A stretch of DNA of 64,000 nucleotides from Ruegeria_B marisflavi (GCF_025673445.1 NZ_JAOVQN010000008.1:1-64000), one strand, 5' to 3'; numbered from the stretch's first letter, positions 9,602-18,638 are shown. The notes: generated from the letters alone by a model not told the origin. Numbers and translations: made by a program.

Positions 9602-9623
9602 TATCTGAACATATGTTCAGATA
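9602..9623. promoter_or_regulatory. Perfect 22-bp palindrome, likely TetR operator
   Basis: Two arms of 11 bases (TATCTGAACAT and its exact reverse complement) meet without a spacer. The site ends 10 bases before the TetR-family ATG and about 70 bases upstream of the divergent lipoprotein start. This is the size and position expected for the regulator's own operator; it could control both genes. Confidence 0.75.
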
Positions 9624-9633
9624 GCGTGGTGTC

Positions 9634-10218
9634 ATGGCACGTACCCAGGGCTCCCATTCCGATATCACCGGCCCGCGCATCCAGGACGCGGCGCTCAGGC
9701 TGTTTGCGCGGCACGGGTTTGCCGCCGTCTCGATGCGCCAGATCGCTGGCGAGGTGGGGGTGCAGGCGGGTGCGCTCTATAATTACACGCCGGACAAGCA
9801 GAGCCTGCTTTTCGGTCTGATGCATCGTCACATGGATGAATTGCTGGGTGCCCGGGTGGATCGGGCAAGTGGTGATGCGATGACCCGGTTGCGCGATTTC
9901 GTCGGCTTTCACATCCGGTTCCATCTGGATCGGCCCGACGAGGTATTCATCGCCTATATGGAACTGCGCAACCTGACGCCCGAGAATTTCGCCACCATTG
10001 AGGCGCTGCGCAAGCGGTACGAGGATGATCTGGAAGCGATTCTGCGGGCAGGGGTGTCCGAGAGGCTTTTCGAGGTGCCAGATACCAAGATCGCAACCTT
10101 GGCGGTGATTGCGATGCTGAACGGGGTCAATACCTGGTACCGCGCGGGCGGGCGCCTGTCGTTGGATCAGGTTGAGGGCATCTACTGGGACATGGTGCGC
10201 AAGGCGGTTGCCGCGTAA
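9634..10218 (+). CDS. TetR/AcrR family transcriptional regulator
   Basis: A 194-residue repressor-type protein. The N-terminal helix-turn-helix spans about residues 15-60, with typical TetR sequence AALRLFARHGFAAVSMRQIAGEVGVQAGALYNY. The C-terminal ligand domain (DRPDEVFIAYMELRNLTPEN onward) resembles TetR regulators of fatty-acid or acyl-CoA metabolism, but the ligand cannot be fixed. The 22-bp palindrome directly upstream suggests autoregulation. Downstream is a convergent pirin gene, so the regulon is not obvious from context. Confidence 0.92.
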   Translation: MARTQGSHSDITGPRIQDAALRLFARHGFAAVSMRQIAGEVGVQAGALYNYTPDKQSLLFGLMHRHMDELLGARVDRASGDAMTRLRDFVGFHIRFHLDRPDEVFIAYMELRNLTPENFATIEALRKRYEDDLEAILRAGVSERLFEVPDTKIATLAVIAMLNGVNTWYRAGGRLSLDQVEGIYWDMVRKAVAA

Positions 10219-10242
10219 CTGTCAGGTCACGCGGCGTGGGTC

Positions 10243-11154
10243 TCAGTGTGCGGGGCGGATGAACGTTCCATTGCGCAGGTCGCGCATCGCCTGCATCAGC
10301 TCTTCTTGCGTGTTCATCACGATCGGCCCGTGCCAGGCGACGGGTTCGGCGATTGGTGCACCCGAGATCAGCAGAAAGCGCACCCCGTCTGGCCCGGCCT
10401 GTACCGTCACCTCGTCGCCCGTTCCGAACCGGATCAGGGTGCGGTTGCCGGACAGGTCACGGATGTTGACCTCTTGCCCCGCGACTTCCTTTTCCAACAA
10501 CACGCCCGTGGGGGTCGAGGCATCGGCAAAGGCGGCCGCGCCCTCGAACACATAGGCAAAGGCGCGGCGGTAGGTGTCGATCTGGAACGTCTTTCGGACC
10601 CCCGCCGGAACGAAGATGTCGAGGTATTGCGGATCGGCGGCGATCCCATCCACCGGGCCGGTCTTTCCCCAGAAAGAGCCCACGATGACTTTCACCCGGG
10701 TGCCGTCATCGTCGATGATCTCGGGGATCTCGGTGCCCCGCACGTCCTGATAGCGGGGCGCGGTCATCTTCTGTGCTGCCGGCAGGTTACCCCAGAGCTG
10801 GAAGCCATGCATTTGGCCCTGCGCGTTCCCCTTGGGCATCTCCTGATGCAGGATGCCTGACCCGGCCGTCATCCATTGCACGTCGCCCGCGCCCAGTGTG
10901 CCGGTATTGCCCAGCGAATCCCCGTGGTCGACGGTGCCTGACAGCACATAGGTGATGGTCTCGATGCCGCGATGCGGGTGCCATGGAAAGCCACGTAGAT
11001 AGTCCTGCGGATACTCGTTGCGGAAATCGTCAAACAGCAGGAACGGGTCGAGTTCCGTGGGGTCCTGGAACCCGAACGCCCGGTGAAGCTTGACGCCCGC
11101 GCCTTCGAGTGCTGGCGTGGCGCGGCGGGTTTCGAGGATCGGTCGGATGGACAT
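10243..11154 (-). CDS. Pirin family protein (cupin)
   Basis: A 303-residue bicupin of the pirin family; bacterial members include quercetinase-like dioxygenases and redox regulators. The metal ligands typical of pirin are all present: His59 and His61 (HPHRG motif), His103 and Glu105 (ILHQEMP). Two cupin halves fill the protein. ATG 11154, with a GGAGG site just upstream, was chosen over the longer open frame to 11250. It is convergent with the TetR gene; no operon partner is visible. Confidence 0.9.
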   Translation of the reverse strand: MSIRPILETRRATPALEGAGVKLHRAFGFQDPTELDPFLLFDDFRNEYPQDYLRGFPWHPHRGIETITYVLSGTVDHGDSLGNTGTLGAGDVQWMTAGSGILHQEMPKGNAQGQMHGFQLWGNLPAAQKMTAPRYQDVRGTEIPEIIDDDGTRVKVIVGSFWGKTGPVDGIAADPQYLDIFVPAGVRKTFQIDTYRRAFAYVFEGAAAFADASTPTGVLLEKEVAGQEVNIRDLSGNRTLIRFGTGDEVTVQAGPDGVRFLLISGAPIAEPVAWHGPIVMNTQEELMQAMRDLRNGTFIRPAH

Positions 11155-11271
11155 TAGGACGCCTCCTGGCAAGTGAGTTGGCGTTAAGATAGTCGCTTGA
11201 CCGCGCCGGGCAAATCCGCGTTCGATCACCAAGGCTGTGCAAATTTGCAAGGGTGGACAGGGGGAGTGCAG

Positions 11272-12462
11272 TTACTGCCCTGTTCGACCAATACCGGACC
11301 ACCAATCCGACGGTTTGCGCCGGGCGCCATGCCTTTGTGCCAACCGCAGGGCTAGTTTGCGCAGGGACGAAAGGGCCAGTTTCAACCAAATACGATTGCG
11401 CCATTTGGAATAGTCTCGGTTGAAGGGGCAGACGCGCATGCAGATGGCGCAATCCGATGACAGTTTGGCCCAGAACGAGAAGCATTTCTCAGCGTCCGAG
11501 GTCCATTTGCGTACGCCCCGTATGGCCGAGACATTGGCGGTCTCGGTCGAGGGCGGGCCATAGGGCAGGGCCTTGACGGGGCAGGCATCGGCGCATTTCG
11601 TACATATGTCGCAAAAGGCACGCACGCCCAAGGGGCGGGGAATGTCATGAGCCAGGGGCAAGTTGGTAAAGATCTTGGAGAACCTCAGCCGTGGCCCGAA
11701 TTCCGGCGTGATAACCATCTGGTTGCGGGCGTACTCGCCCAATCCGGCCTGGATCGCATAGGGAATGACCAACCCGGTGTCGTTCATCGAGGCGGTCGCC
11801 TCGTAACCCAGATTACGGATATAGGCGGCCAGTTGCATCACTACGGCAGCCTCGTGACTGTATTCGCGTCCCGTCGCCGCCCCGGCTAGAGCCGAAGGGT
11901 AGGTGGCAACTAGGTCTGCCTCCATCTCGTGACCCAGCACAATGACCGATGTCATACCCTCAGGCAGGCCCAGTGGCGCTTCGGTCATGTCGCGCACATC
12001 AACACGCGCGGTATAGAGCCAGCGTTCGTCCATCCAGGTGATCCCACAGAGGTCAGCCCCGAAGAACCGCGCAACGCGCTTTATTTCGGAGCTCATACGG
12101 GCCGGGTCATTGATCTCGACCTGTTGCGGCGCAACTGGTGTGTCATTGCTGATAGGGGCCTGAAACCCTTCGCGCCGGCCTTCCGCGGCGTGCCTGTTGG
12201 TCATCACGTCTGAGATCAGCCAGGATGCGTTACGGAGCGCGAAATCGCGCTGGGTGAAACCATCGCCCCGGCGCGGGGTCGCCTCCATCCGGTAAGACGC
12301 GAAGAAGGCTTGCGATTGCTTGGATTTCACCCGGTCGTCCCACATTGCACGGGTGAACACGTCATTGCGCTGCGAGAAGCGCTCGAATTCCTCGGTTACG
12401 TCGATGCCGGCCAGGGCATCGTCGTCGCGCCTGAGGCTGGGGCGGTTGGCAGGGTAACTCAT
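11272..12462 (-). CDS. Reductive-dehalogenase-like double 4Fe-4S protein
   Basis: The 396-residue product ends with two ferredoxin-type cluster sites: C284-x2-C287-x2-C290-x3-CP and C327 with C338-x2-C341-x3-CP. Upstream lies the cobalamin-binding-type fold shared by reductive dehalogenases (RdhA) and epoxyqueuosine reductases (SVIVLGHEMEADL, AAVVMQLAAYIRNLGY, IQAGLGEYARNQMVITPEFGPRLRFSKIFTNLPL). The last stretch is closest to RdhA. There is no Tat signal or RdhB membrane anchor, so it is probably cytoplasmic. ATG 12462 avoids overlap with the divergent gene. Dehalogenation of an organohalide is possible but unproven; other B12-dependent reductions are alternatives. Confidence 0.75.
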   Translation of the reverse strand: MSYPANRPSLRRDDDALAGIDVTEEFERFSQRNDVFTRAMWDDRVKSKQSQAFFASYRMEATPRRGDGFTQRDFALRNASWLISDVMTNRHAAEGRREGFQAPISNDTPVAPQQVEINDPARMSSEIKRVARFFGADLCGITWMDERWLYTARVDVRDMTEAPLGLPEGMTSVIVLGHEMEADLVATYPSALAGAATGREYSHEAAVVMQLAAYIRNLGYEATASMNDTGLVIPYAIQAGLGEYARNQMVITPEFGPRLRFSKIFTNLPLAHDIPRPLGVRAFCDICTKCADACPVKALPYGPPSTETANVSAIRGVRKWTSDAEKCFSFWAKLSSDCAICMRVCPFNRDYSKWRNRIWLKLALSSLRKLALRLAQRHGARRKPSDWWSGIGRTGQ

Positions 12463-12559
12463 GTCCGGCAGGCTAACTCGGGGTTTGTGGGTAGGGCAAT
12501 GGGTCTGTTCCGGTCGCCTGGGATCAGATATGGGAAGCAGAACAGAAAAGGATCGGAAC

Positions 12560-13045
12560 ATGCAGGACGAAGTACTGGCGGTTGTAGAGGCTTCGGCGCC
12601 GCGGCGGTGGCTTGCCCTGGTGATGCTTGTCGGGCTGGGGGGGCTGCTGATCTACGTGGCAGTGATGACCCCGCCTACACTGATCTGGCAGGTATTCCTG
12701 ATCGCGCTGGGCGCGGCTTCGCTGTGGATGGCGCAAAGCATGTATGCAGCGACGGCGGGGCGGGTTGAACTGACCGACAGCGAATTGCGCACCGGCAGTG
12801 GCGAAGTGATCACACGGATCGAAGAAATCGAGCAGATCGAACGTGGGGCTTTTGCGTTCAAGCCGTCCAACGGGTTTCTGATCCGCACGCGGACACCGGC
12901 GACCCGTACCTGGCGTCCGGGTCTGTGGTGGCGCTTTGGCCGTCGCATCGGAGTCGGTGGGGTCACGCCCGGATCCCAGACGAAGTTCATGGCCGAGATG
13001 ATCTCGGCCATGATTGCGGAGCGGGACGGGACCCTGATGCGCTGA
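12560..13045 (+). CDS. Membrane protein of unknown function
   Basis: A 161-residue protein starting at ATG 12560 after a GGATCGG site. Two membrane segments lie close together (about residues 15-35, LALVMLVGLGGLLIYVAVM, and 42-62, WQVFLIALGAASLWMAQSM), followed by a soluble beta-rich domain (VELTDSELRTGSGEVITRIEEIEQIERG) that looks like a PH-type fold. I recognise it only as a conserved hypothetical of roseobacters. It is divergent from the RdhA-like gene (97-base spacer) and convergent with the Tad genes. Confidence 0.75.
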   Translation: MQDEVLAVVEASAPRRWLALVMLVGLGGLLIYVAVMTPPTLIWQVFLIALGAASLWMAQSMYAATAGRVELTDSELRTGSGEVITRIEEIEQIERGAFAFKPSNGFLIRTRTPATRTWRPGLWWRFGRRIGVGGVTPGSQTKFMAEMISAMIAERDGTLMR

Positions 13046-13048
13046 GCG

Positions 13049-13600
13049 TCAGACGCTGCCTGCGATTTCGTTAGTGAAGCGTGGCCGCGTGAAGATGAAG
13101 CTCTCCATTACCGTATCGTCTAAGCCGACATTGAACGGTGCATGATAAGTGTTGCGGGTTTCAACAAGGATCAATGTGTCCAGATCGGACATGGGCGGAA
13201 GATCCGGGCTGATTTCGGCAACATTTGTATTGGTCAGGTTGGTGGCGAAACCACGATTGGCAGACCACCGCACCCGGTGCCGGTCGCGTTTCTTCTCATA
13301 GCGCAGCAGCGAAATTCGAACCTGGAGATTGTTCGGATTGCCGATCATCCGCTCGTAAAGCTCGACCATGGAATCGATGTAAGCGTCGTCGATCGTGCGG
13401 GTCTCGCGCGAGATGAGGTCACCAATGGTATAGGCGGCCTTTACGTTCGAGGCCGCTTCGCGATAGCCATCGAAGTACGTGTAGCCAATCATCAGCGTCC
13501 AGAACAGGATCGGAACCGTAAGCAGCGCTTCGACGGCGATGGACCCCTCTTCATTCGACCGGAAACTGGCCAGTCTTTTCTTGATGCGATCTATCAACAT
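13049..13600 (-). CDS. TadE-like pseudopilin
   Basis: A 183-residue protein with a short basic N-terminus, then EEGSIAVEALLTVPILFWTLMIGY, the Glu-plus-hydrophobic-helix pattern of TadE/TadF minor pseudopilins of type IVc (Flp) pili. The remaining 140 residues would be periplasmic. It is the last of three minus-strand genes (4-base gap to the preceding one) and presumably is assembled with them at the inner membrane. Confidence 0.85.
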   Translation of the reverse strand: MLIDRIKKRLASFRSNEEGSIAVEALLTVPILFWTLMIGYTYFDGYREAASNVKAAYTIGDLISRETRTIDDAYIDSMVELYERMIGNPNNLQVRISLLRYEKKRDRHRVRWSANRGFATNLTNTNVAEISPDLPPMSDLDTLILVETRNTYHAPFNVGLDDTVMESFIFTRPRFTNEIAGSV

Positions 13601-13604
13601 GGCT

Positions 13605-14138
13605 TTACAAGGGCTCCTGCACGAAGACGGACATGGCTGTCAGGGCGTACTGGCCTTCGTCGTTTGCCAGGGTTGCCCCAAGTGTTGACGAGGGGAAGAT
13701 TGGGTTAATTTTTGCGCAGGCGCGCAGAACCATCAGCTCGTTGGCCTGGCCGTTTTCGAATTGCCGTACTGGCCGGACTTCTTCGGAAAGGTCGGTACAG
13801 TCCGGGGTGGCCGGCAGAGTGATACCGGCATACGGATCCTGACGCACCATCTCGAGCTTGAGATTGGTGCCGCAATCGCGGATGAACACAGCCTTTTCGC
13901 AGATCGCTACTTTGATTTCATCATGCTGGGGACTGCTGCCGGTGTTGAGGCGGATCTCTCGAACGACCACGTCAACCGCACGCTCCAGCATGGCGTGGTT
14001 CAGAGTCATGAAGGTCAGTTCAACCGCCGCCAGCATTACCCCGACAATGGCCGGAAAAACGATGACGAATTCGACCGTAGCATTGCCGTCCTCGCATTTG
14101 CGGAACCGGCTTAGGAATTTGGCCAGCTTGCGTGTCAT
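13605..14138 (-). CDS. TadE/TadG-like pilus assembly protein
   Basis: A 177-residue protein with the same plan as its downstream neighbour: basic N-terminus, CEDGNATVEFVIVFPAIVGVMLAAVEL (pseudopilin-type helix after a Gly-Asn processing-like site with Glu near +5), then a periplasmic domain with several Cys residues. Its start overlaps the stop of the VWA protein gene by 4 bases (ATGA), so the two are translationally coupled. Confidence 0.87.
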   Translation of the reverse strand: MTRKLAKFLSRFRKCEDGNATVEFVIVFPAIVGVMLAAVELTFMTLNHAMLERAVDVVVREIRLNTGSSPQHDEIKVAICEKAVFIRDCGTNLKLEMVRQDPYAGITLPATPDCTDLSEEVRPVRQFENGQANELMVLRACAKINPIFPSSTLGATLANDEGQYALTAMSVFVQEPL

Positions 14139-15811
14139 TGTGTCAGCCTCAGTTTGCGGATCGATGAAGCGATCGAGGTGAAGGCGTCACTGATTTCCAG
14201 CCCGGTGGCGTCGTAATAGTGGCTGTCCGAGCTGGCACAGTCCTTGAGAACGCGGCGCCCGTTTGCCGGTGCTTCGAAACCGACGGTATAGACGATCACA
14301 CCCTCGTCTTTTGCAGCGTCACAGACGTGCTTGGTGCGTTGGTCCTTGGCCTCTGCTTCCTTTTTGGTAAATGCTGAGGTGTACCAGTCAGCCCAGGCGC
14401 TGCTTGTGAACTCGTAATTGTAGTAGGCGTTGTAAGCCAGGGACACCTTGTTGAGGAGTTCGGCATAAGTCAGCCGCACTGCAGTGCCCGGCTCATCCTT
14501 TTCGGTACAAGAATACAACCCGCCGGAGTCGTAGCCGCAGACAGGGCTGGTGCCATTGCCATAAGGGTGGTCAGCCCACTTGTCCTGGTCAGGCCAGTAA
14601 TAGTTGTGCCCACCGTTGTCATGGTAGATGCTGAAGGCGTCTGTGGTGTTGGTATCCGGCGAACCGCTGATCGCGTCTTCAGACGCGTTATACCAGACGT
14701 TTGACTCGCCGGTGCGCATGGATGGGTTCAGCATGTACTGGTCGGTGTTTTCACCATCCGACATCACGATCAGAACCTTGAGCACATCGCCTGAGTCATA
14801 GGCGGATGGGCGGCCCGAGAAAGACACATCTACTTTTTTCTGGGTTATCAACCCGTCAATAACGCTCTGAGTGCCTGGATCCAACATTATGATGCCCCAT
14901 TTTGCACCAATGTCGATCGAGGTATTCCCGCGGGCTGTCATGCCGTCGATGTAATTGTTTAGAACCGTCTGGTCAGCTGTGAACGGCAGAATCGCCGTGT
15001 TGGCCCGTATCGGACAGACTGGGGTCTGGATCGGATCCTTGGAGTAGGTGAATGGATCGAAATGCATGGTTCGTTCCAGCGGCGTTGTGCGCGACAAACC
15101 AGGTTGGCTAAATTCGTCGTCGATGAAGTTCACGCAATGCGAGTAGTCGTGTTCGGTGCTCACATTGTAGAACTGAAACAGATCTGGACCCGCGTTAACC
15201 TGGCTGGCATATGGGATGACCGAGATCGAAACTGCCCCATCCTCCGTTGCTGACAGCATATGGCCCACAAATTCCTTGGCGGCGGTTTTCAGATAGGTAA
15301 GACGGCTGCTGCTGTTCATCGAACCAGAAACGTCGAGAACAAGCGAAATCTCGACGTTGCCGATGCTTTCCTCGGCCGTGCTGGCCGCCGGGATAGTTAA
15401 GCTGTCATAGCCCGAGAGCTTCATGAAATGCGTCGGCAGTACAGCAGTCGCGGTGGCCGAGACCTTGCGAAAGCCTAGCCCCTCGTCGACGACGACACTG
15501 GACAGGTACTCTAGGAGCCCCGCCTTTTCCAAGTACGAACGGACGACGGTTTCCGGCGGAACAGTCTGGTCAAGGTCGGCGGCAGCCAGAACCGCGCGAT
15601 CCAGAGTGTACTGGAGCGCGGCGCGCTTTTGCTCATACCGCATGAGATCGACGCCGATTCCCGCGGCCCCGACCATCGCGAGAAAGAGGAACAGCGCGAG
15701 AATGGTCATCGCGCCGTCTTCGGCTTTTGCGAAGGCGCCGCACCCGCGTTTCGTGCGGTTTAGAATGTTGCGTGTCACGGCAGCGCGACAGCCAAACGGC
15801 ATGTTCATCAT
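14135..15811 (-). CDS. TadG-like protein with von Willebrand A domain
   Basis: The 558-residue product starts with a Tad-type membrane helix (about 30-55, EDGAMTILALFLFLAMVGAAGIGVD) and continues with a von Willebrand factor A domain from about residue 153. The metal-site motif is D160-x-S162-G-S164 (LVLDVSGSM). A large insertion holds several Cys residues, and a late IVYTVGFEAP strand closes the domain. Such TadG proteins are thought to anchor or adhere Flp pili at the envelope. It is the first gene of the three-gene unit; a CtrA-type box lies about 110 bases upstream. Confidence 0.88.
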   Translation of the reverse strand: MMNMPFGCRAAVTRNILNRTKRGCGAFAKAEDGAMTILALFLFLAMVGAAGIGVDLMRYEQKRAALQYTLDRAVLAAADLDQTVPPETVVRSYLEKAGLLEYLSSVVVDEGLGFRKVSATATAVLPTHFMKLSGYDSLTIPAASTAEESIGNVEISLVLDVSGSMNSSSRLTYLKTAAKEFVGHMLSATEDGAVSISVIPYASQVNAGPDLFQFYNVSTEHDYSHCVNFIDDEFSQPGLSRTTPLERTMHFDPFTYSKDPIQTPVCPIRANTAILPFTADQTVLNNYIDGMTARGNTSIDIGAKWGIIMLDPGTQSVIDGLITQKKVDVSFSGRPSAYDSGDVLKVLIVMSDGENTDQYMLNPSMRTGESNVWYNASEDAISGSPDTNTTDAFSIYHDNGGHNYYWPDQDKWADHPYGNGTSPVCGYDSGGLYSCTEKDEPGTAVRLTYAELLNKVSLAYNAYYNYEFTSSAWADWYTSAFTKKEAEAKDQRTKHVCDAAKDEGVIVYTVGFEAPANGRRVLKDCASSDSHYYDATGLEISDAFTSIASSIRKLRLTQ

Positions 15812-15917
15812 ACACCTACCTTTCCGGCAGAACCCCAGCCGGGATCAAAGTTCAATGGGAAGTAGTGCATGGCAAAGATGGCAGGATTGGGGCGCAATCG
15901 GCGCCAAACAATGAACG

Positions 15918-15932
15918 TTAACCAATGGTTAA
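15918..15932. promoter_or_regulatory. CtrA-type box between the Tad genes and gdh
   Basis: TTAA-CCAATGG-TTAA fits the CtrA consensus TTAA-N7-TTAA and is also a perfect 7+1+7 inverted repeat. It lies about 107 bases upstream of the TadG-like start and 188 bases upstream of the dehydrogenase start. The rest of this 308-base spacer shows no gene. Confidence 0.65.
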
Positions 15933-16119
15933 GGACATTTCCGAGTATGGCTCGGGTTTGTTTCCGGTACTCCTACAATGAACTGGGAATCGTTCTTCGT
16001 GCCATTTCCAACGCGTTTGGGTGATTAAAAAATTGGCACTTTGCGAACGTTGCGTCATAAGGGGCCTGCGACAAGGTGTCATAACCCGAGTCAGACAAGG
16101 TCATGGAGGTTTTTTGTTA

Positions 16120-17550
16120 ATGGCCCGCAAGAATGAGCCCAGTTTCCGCGAAAGTGTGGACATGATGTTCAACAGGGCAGCCGCCCTGATGGATCTGCCG
16201 CCGGGGCTGGAAGAGAAGATCCGCGTATGCAACGCCACCTATACGGTGCGGTTCGGCGTCCGGCTCAGAGGCCAGATTCAGACATTTGTTGGCTATCGTT
16301 CTGTCCATTCGGAACATATGGAGCCAGTCAAAGGCGGTATCCGCTACGCCATGTCCGTGAACCAGGACGAGGTCGAGGCGCTGGCGGCGCTGATGACCTA
16401 TAAATGCGCGCTGGTCGAGGCACCGTTCGGAGGCTCAAAAGGCGGATTGTGCATTGACCCGCGCCAGTATGAGGAACACGAGCTGGAACAGATCACCCGC
16501 CGTTTCGCCTATGAGCTGGCCAAGCGCGACCTGATCAACCCGTCCCAGAACGTGCCCGCGCCCGACATGGGCACTGGTGAACGCGAGATGGCCTGGATCG
16601 CCGACCAGTATGCGCGGATGAACACCACCGACATCAACGCGCGCGCCTGCGTTACCGGCAAGCCGCTGAACGCCGGTGGTATTGCCGGCCGGGTCGAGGC
16701 GACGGGACGTGGTGTGCAATATGCGCTGCGCGAGTTCTTCCGCGACGGTCAGGGCGTCGCCAAGTCGGGTTTGAGCGGCAAGCTCGACGGTAAGCGAGTC
16801 ATCGTGCAAGGCCTCGGCAACGTGGGATATCACGCCGCCAAGTTCCTGAGCGAGGAGGACGGCTCGCTGATCACCGGCATCATCGAACGCGATGGTGCCC
16901 TGGTCAGCAAGGACGGCTTGGATGTCGAAGCCGTACGGAACTGGATCGCCAAGCATGGCGGCGTCACCGGCTATCCGGATGGTACCTATGTCGCTGACGG
17001 CACCAAGGTGCTGGAGGAACCCTGTGACATCCTGATCCCGGCCGCGATGGAGGGCGTGATCCATCTTGGCAACGCCAAGAAGATCAAGGCGCCTTTGATC
17101 ATCGAGGCGGCCAACGGCCCGATCACCTCTGGCGCAGACGAAGTGCTGCGCGACAAGGGAACCGTGATCATTCCTGACATGTATGCAAATGCCGGCGGCG
17201 TGACTGTGTCCTATTTTGAATGGGTCAAGAACCTTAGCCACATCCGGTTCGGCCGCATGCAACGCCGGGCGGAAGAGACACGCACTCAGATGCTTGTGGA
17301 CGAGCTGGAACGGCTGTCGGCCGACAAGCAGCTGGGCTGGACACTGAGCCCCGGGTTCAAGCAAAACTACCTGCGCGGGGCGGACGAGCTGGAGCTGGTG
17401 CGCTCGGGTCTGGATGACACGATGCGGGCGGCATACCAGTCGATGGCCTCGATCTGGCACGAACGCGCGGATGCGGTGGATCTGCGGACGGCGGCCTATC
17501 TGGTGTCCATTGACCGGGTCGCCAAGAGCTATCGCGCCAAGGGACTTTGA
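16120..17550 (+). CDS. gdhA: Glutamate dehydrogenase (Glu/Leu/Phe/Val family)
   Basis: A 476-residue enzyme that interconverts glutamate and 2-oxoglutarate plus ammonium with NAD(P). Substrate-site lysines are visible at Lys95 (TYKCALVEAPFGGSKGG) and Lys107; the Rossmann motif GLGNVGYHAA spans 231-240. ATG 16120 is preceded by GGAGG at 16105-16109; upstream in-frame codons to 16021 lack a site. Cofactor preference cannot be read with certainty. A strong terminator follows. Confidence 0.95.
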   Translation: MARKNEPSFRESVDMMFNRAAALMDLPPGLEEKIRVCNATYTVRFGVRLRGQIQTFVGYRSVHSEHMEPVKGGIRYAMSVNQDEVEALAALMTYKCALVEAPFGGSKGGLCIDPRQYEEHELEQITRRFAYELAKRDLINPSQNVPAPDMGTGEREMAWIADQYARMNTTDINARACVTGKPLNAGGIAGRVEATGRGVQYALREFFRDGQGVAKSGLSGKLDGKRVIVQGLGNVGYHAAKFLSEEDGSLITGIIERDGALVSKDGLDVEAVRNWIAKHGGVTGYPDGTYVADGTKVLEEPCDILIPAAMEGVIHLGNAKKIKAPLIIEAANGPITSGADEVLRDKGTVIIPDMYANAGGVTVSYFEWVKNLSHIRFGRMQRRAEETRTQMLVDELERLSADKQLGWTLSPGFKQNYLRGADELELVRSGLDDTMRAAYQSMASIWHERADAVDLRTAAYLVSIDRVAKSYRAKGL

Positions 17551-17570
17551 TCGTGACACGAACGATGGAA

Positions 17571-17602
17571 GGGCGCGCTTCGGCGCGCCCTTTCCTGTTT
17601 TT
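17571..17602 (+). terminator. Rho-independent terminator of gdhA
   Basis: An 8-bp GC stem (GGGCGCGC / GCGCGCCC) closed by a TTCG tetraloop, followed by TTTCCTGTTTTT, starts 20 bases beyond the gdhA stop. Confidence 0.88.
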
Positions 17603-17672
17603 GGGACAAGTAGCAGTGGGCGGGTCCGAATGCGGCACTATTCTTGACGAAACAGTGTTGAAAGGGCGAGCC

Positions 17673-18572
17673 ATGTCAGGATTTCTTCGAGCGTTTTCCA
17701 TTACCGGCGTGATCGTCGTCACGGCGGGGGCCGCTCAGGCGCAGCCCCGACCGGGCTGGACGCCGGTGGTGGATGGCCTCGTTCTGTATCAGGGCGCGGC
17801 TGATCTTTCTGGCGGCGGCGAGGTCTCGGCGACACGCAGTTTCTTGAGGGCTGGAGCCTTGTACAGGGCGGAGAATGGCGCCTCGGCCGGGGTGCTGGTC
17901 AGCTATGGTCAGGTGGATTACGATTTCTCGGGTGGCGTTGCCGCGCGCCCTTGGGGCGACATCCGTGACATCCGGGTGTCCGCGCCGTTGCGGTTTCCGG
18001 TCGGGGAGCGTGCCAGCCTGTTCATTTCGCCACAGTTGCGGTGGAACTACGAAGCCGGGGCCAGTGCGTCAGACGGGCGCACATGGGGTGTGTTCGCCGG
18101 GCTGGCCTGGCAGGTGAACGACCGATTGCGGATCGGTCCCGCGTTCGGCGCTTTTTCGGAACTGGGGGACAGTGATGCGCAGGTGTTCCCGGCATTGCTG
18201 GTCGACTGGCAGATCGACGACCGCTGGTCCTTGAGCACAGGCACCGGGCTTGGCGCAACACAAGGGCCGGGGCTGTCGCTGAGCTACGCGCTGTCCGACG
18301 AGATCAAGCTTTCGCTGGGCGCCCGATCGGAAAGCGTGCGGTTTCGACTTGATGGCACCGGCCCTGCACCGGGCGGCGTGGGGGAGGAAACCAGCATACC
18401 GGTCGTGCTTTCGCTGGAATACGCACCAAACCCCGGCACCCGCTTGACGGTGTTTGCGGGAGCCGAGCTGGACGGGCAACTGGTGCTCGAGAATGCGGCC
18501 GGAGCAGAGATCAGCCGGCAAAGCTATGGCGCCGCGCCGGTCGCAGGTTTCGCCTTCAGAATACGGTTCTGA
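17673..18572 (+). CDS. Outer-membrane beta-barrel protein
   Basis: A 299-residue protein starting at ATG 17673 with a cleavable signal peptide (MSGFLRAFSITGVIVVTAGAAQAQ, cut after AQA). The mature part is a run of alternating amphipathic strands separated by short turns and ends in ...AFRIRF, with the C-terminal Phe typical of outer-membrane barrels. It resembles DUF6268-type barrels; no substrate can be assigned. The open frame upstream overlaps the gdhA terminator and is not used. Confidence 0.75.
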   Translation: MSGFLRAFSITGVIVVTAGAAQAQPRPGWTPVVDGLVLYQGAADLSGGGEVSATRSFLRAGALYRAENGASAGVLVSYGQVDYDFSGGVAARPWGDIRDIRVSAPLRFPVGERASLFISPQLRWNYEAGASASDGRTWGVFAGLAWQVNDRLRIGPAFGAFSELGDSDAQVFPALLVDWQIDDRWSLSTGTGLGATQGPGLSLSYALSDEIKLSLGARSESVRFRLDGTGPAPGGVGEETSIPVVLSLEYAPNPGTRLTVFAGAELDGQLVLENAAGAEISRQSYGAAPVAGFAFRIRF

Positions 18573-18638
18573 TGACCAGGCTGCTTAACGCGCGCCACTC
18601 CCTCGGAAAATCGGCGGCTGGACCCTGATTTCTTTGTG

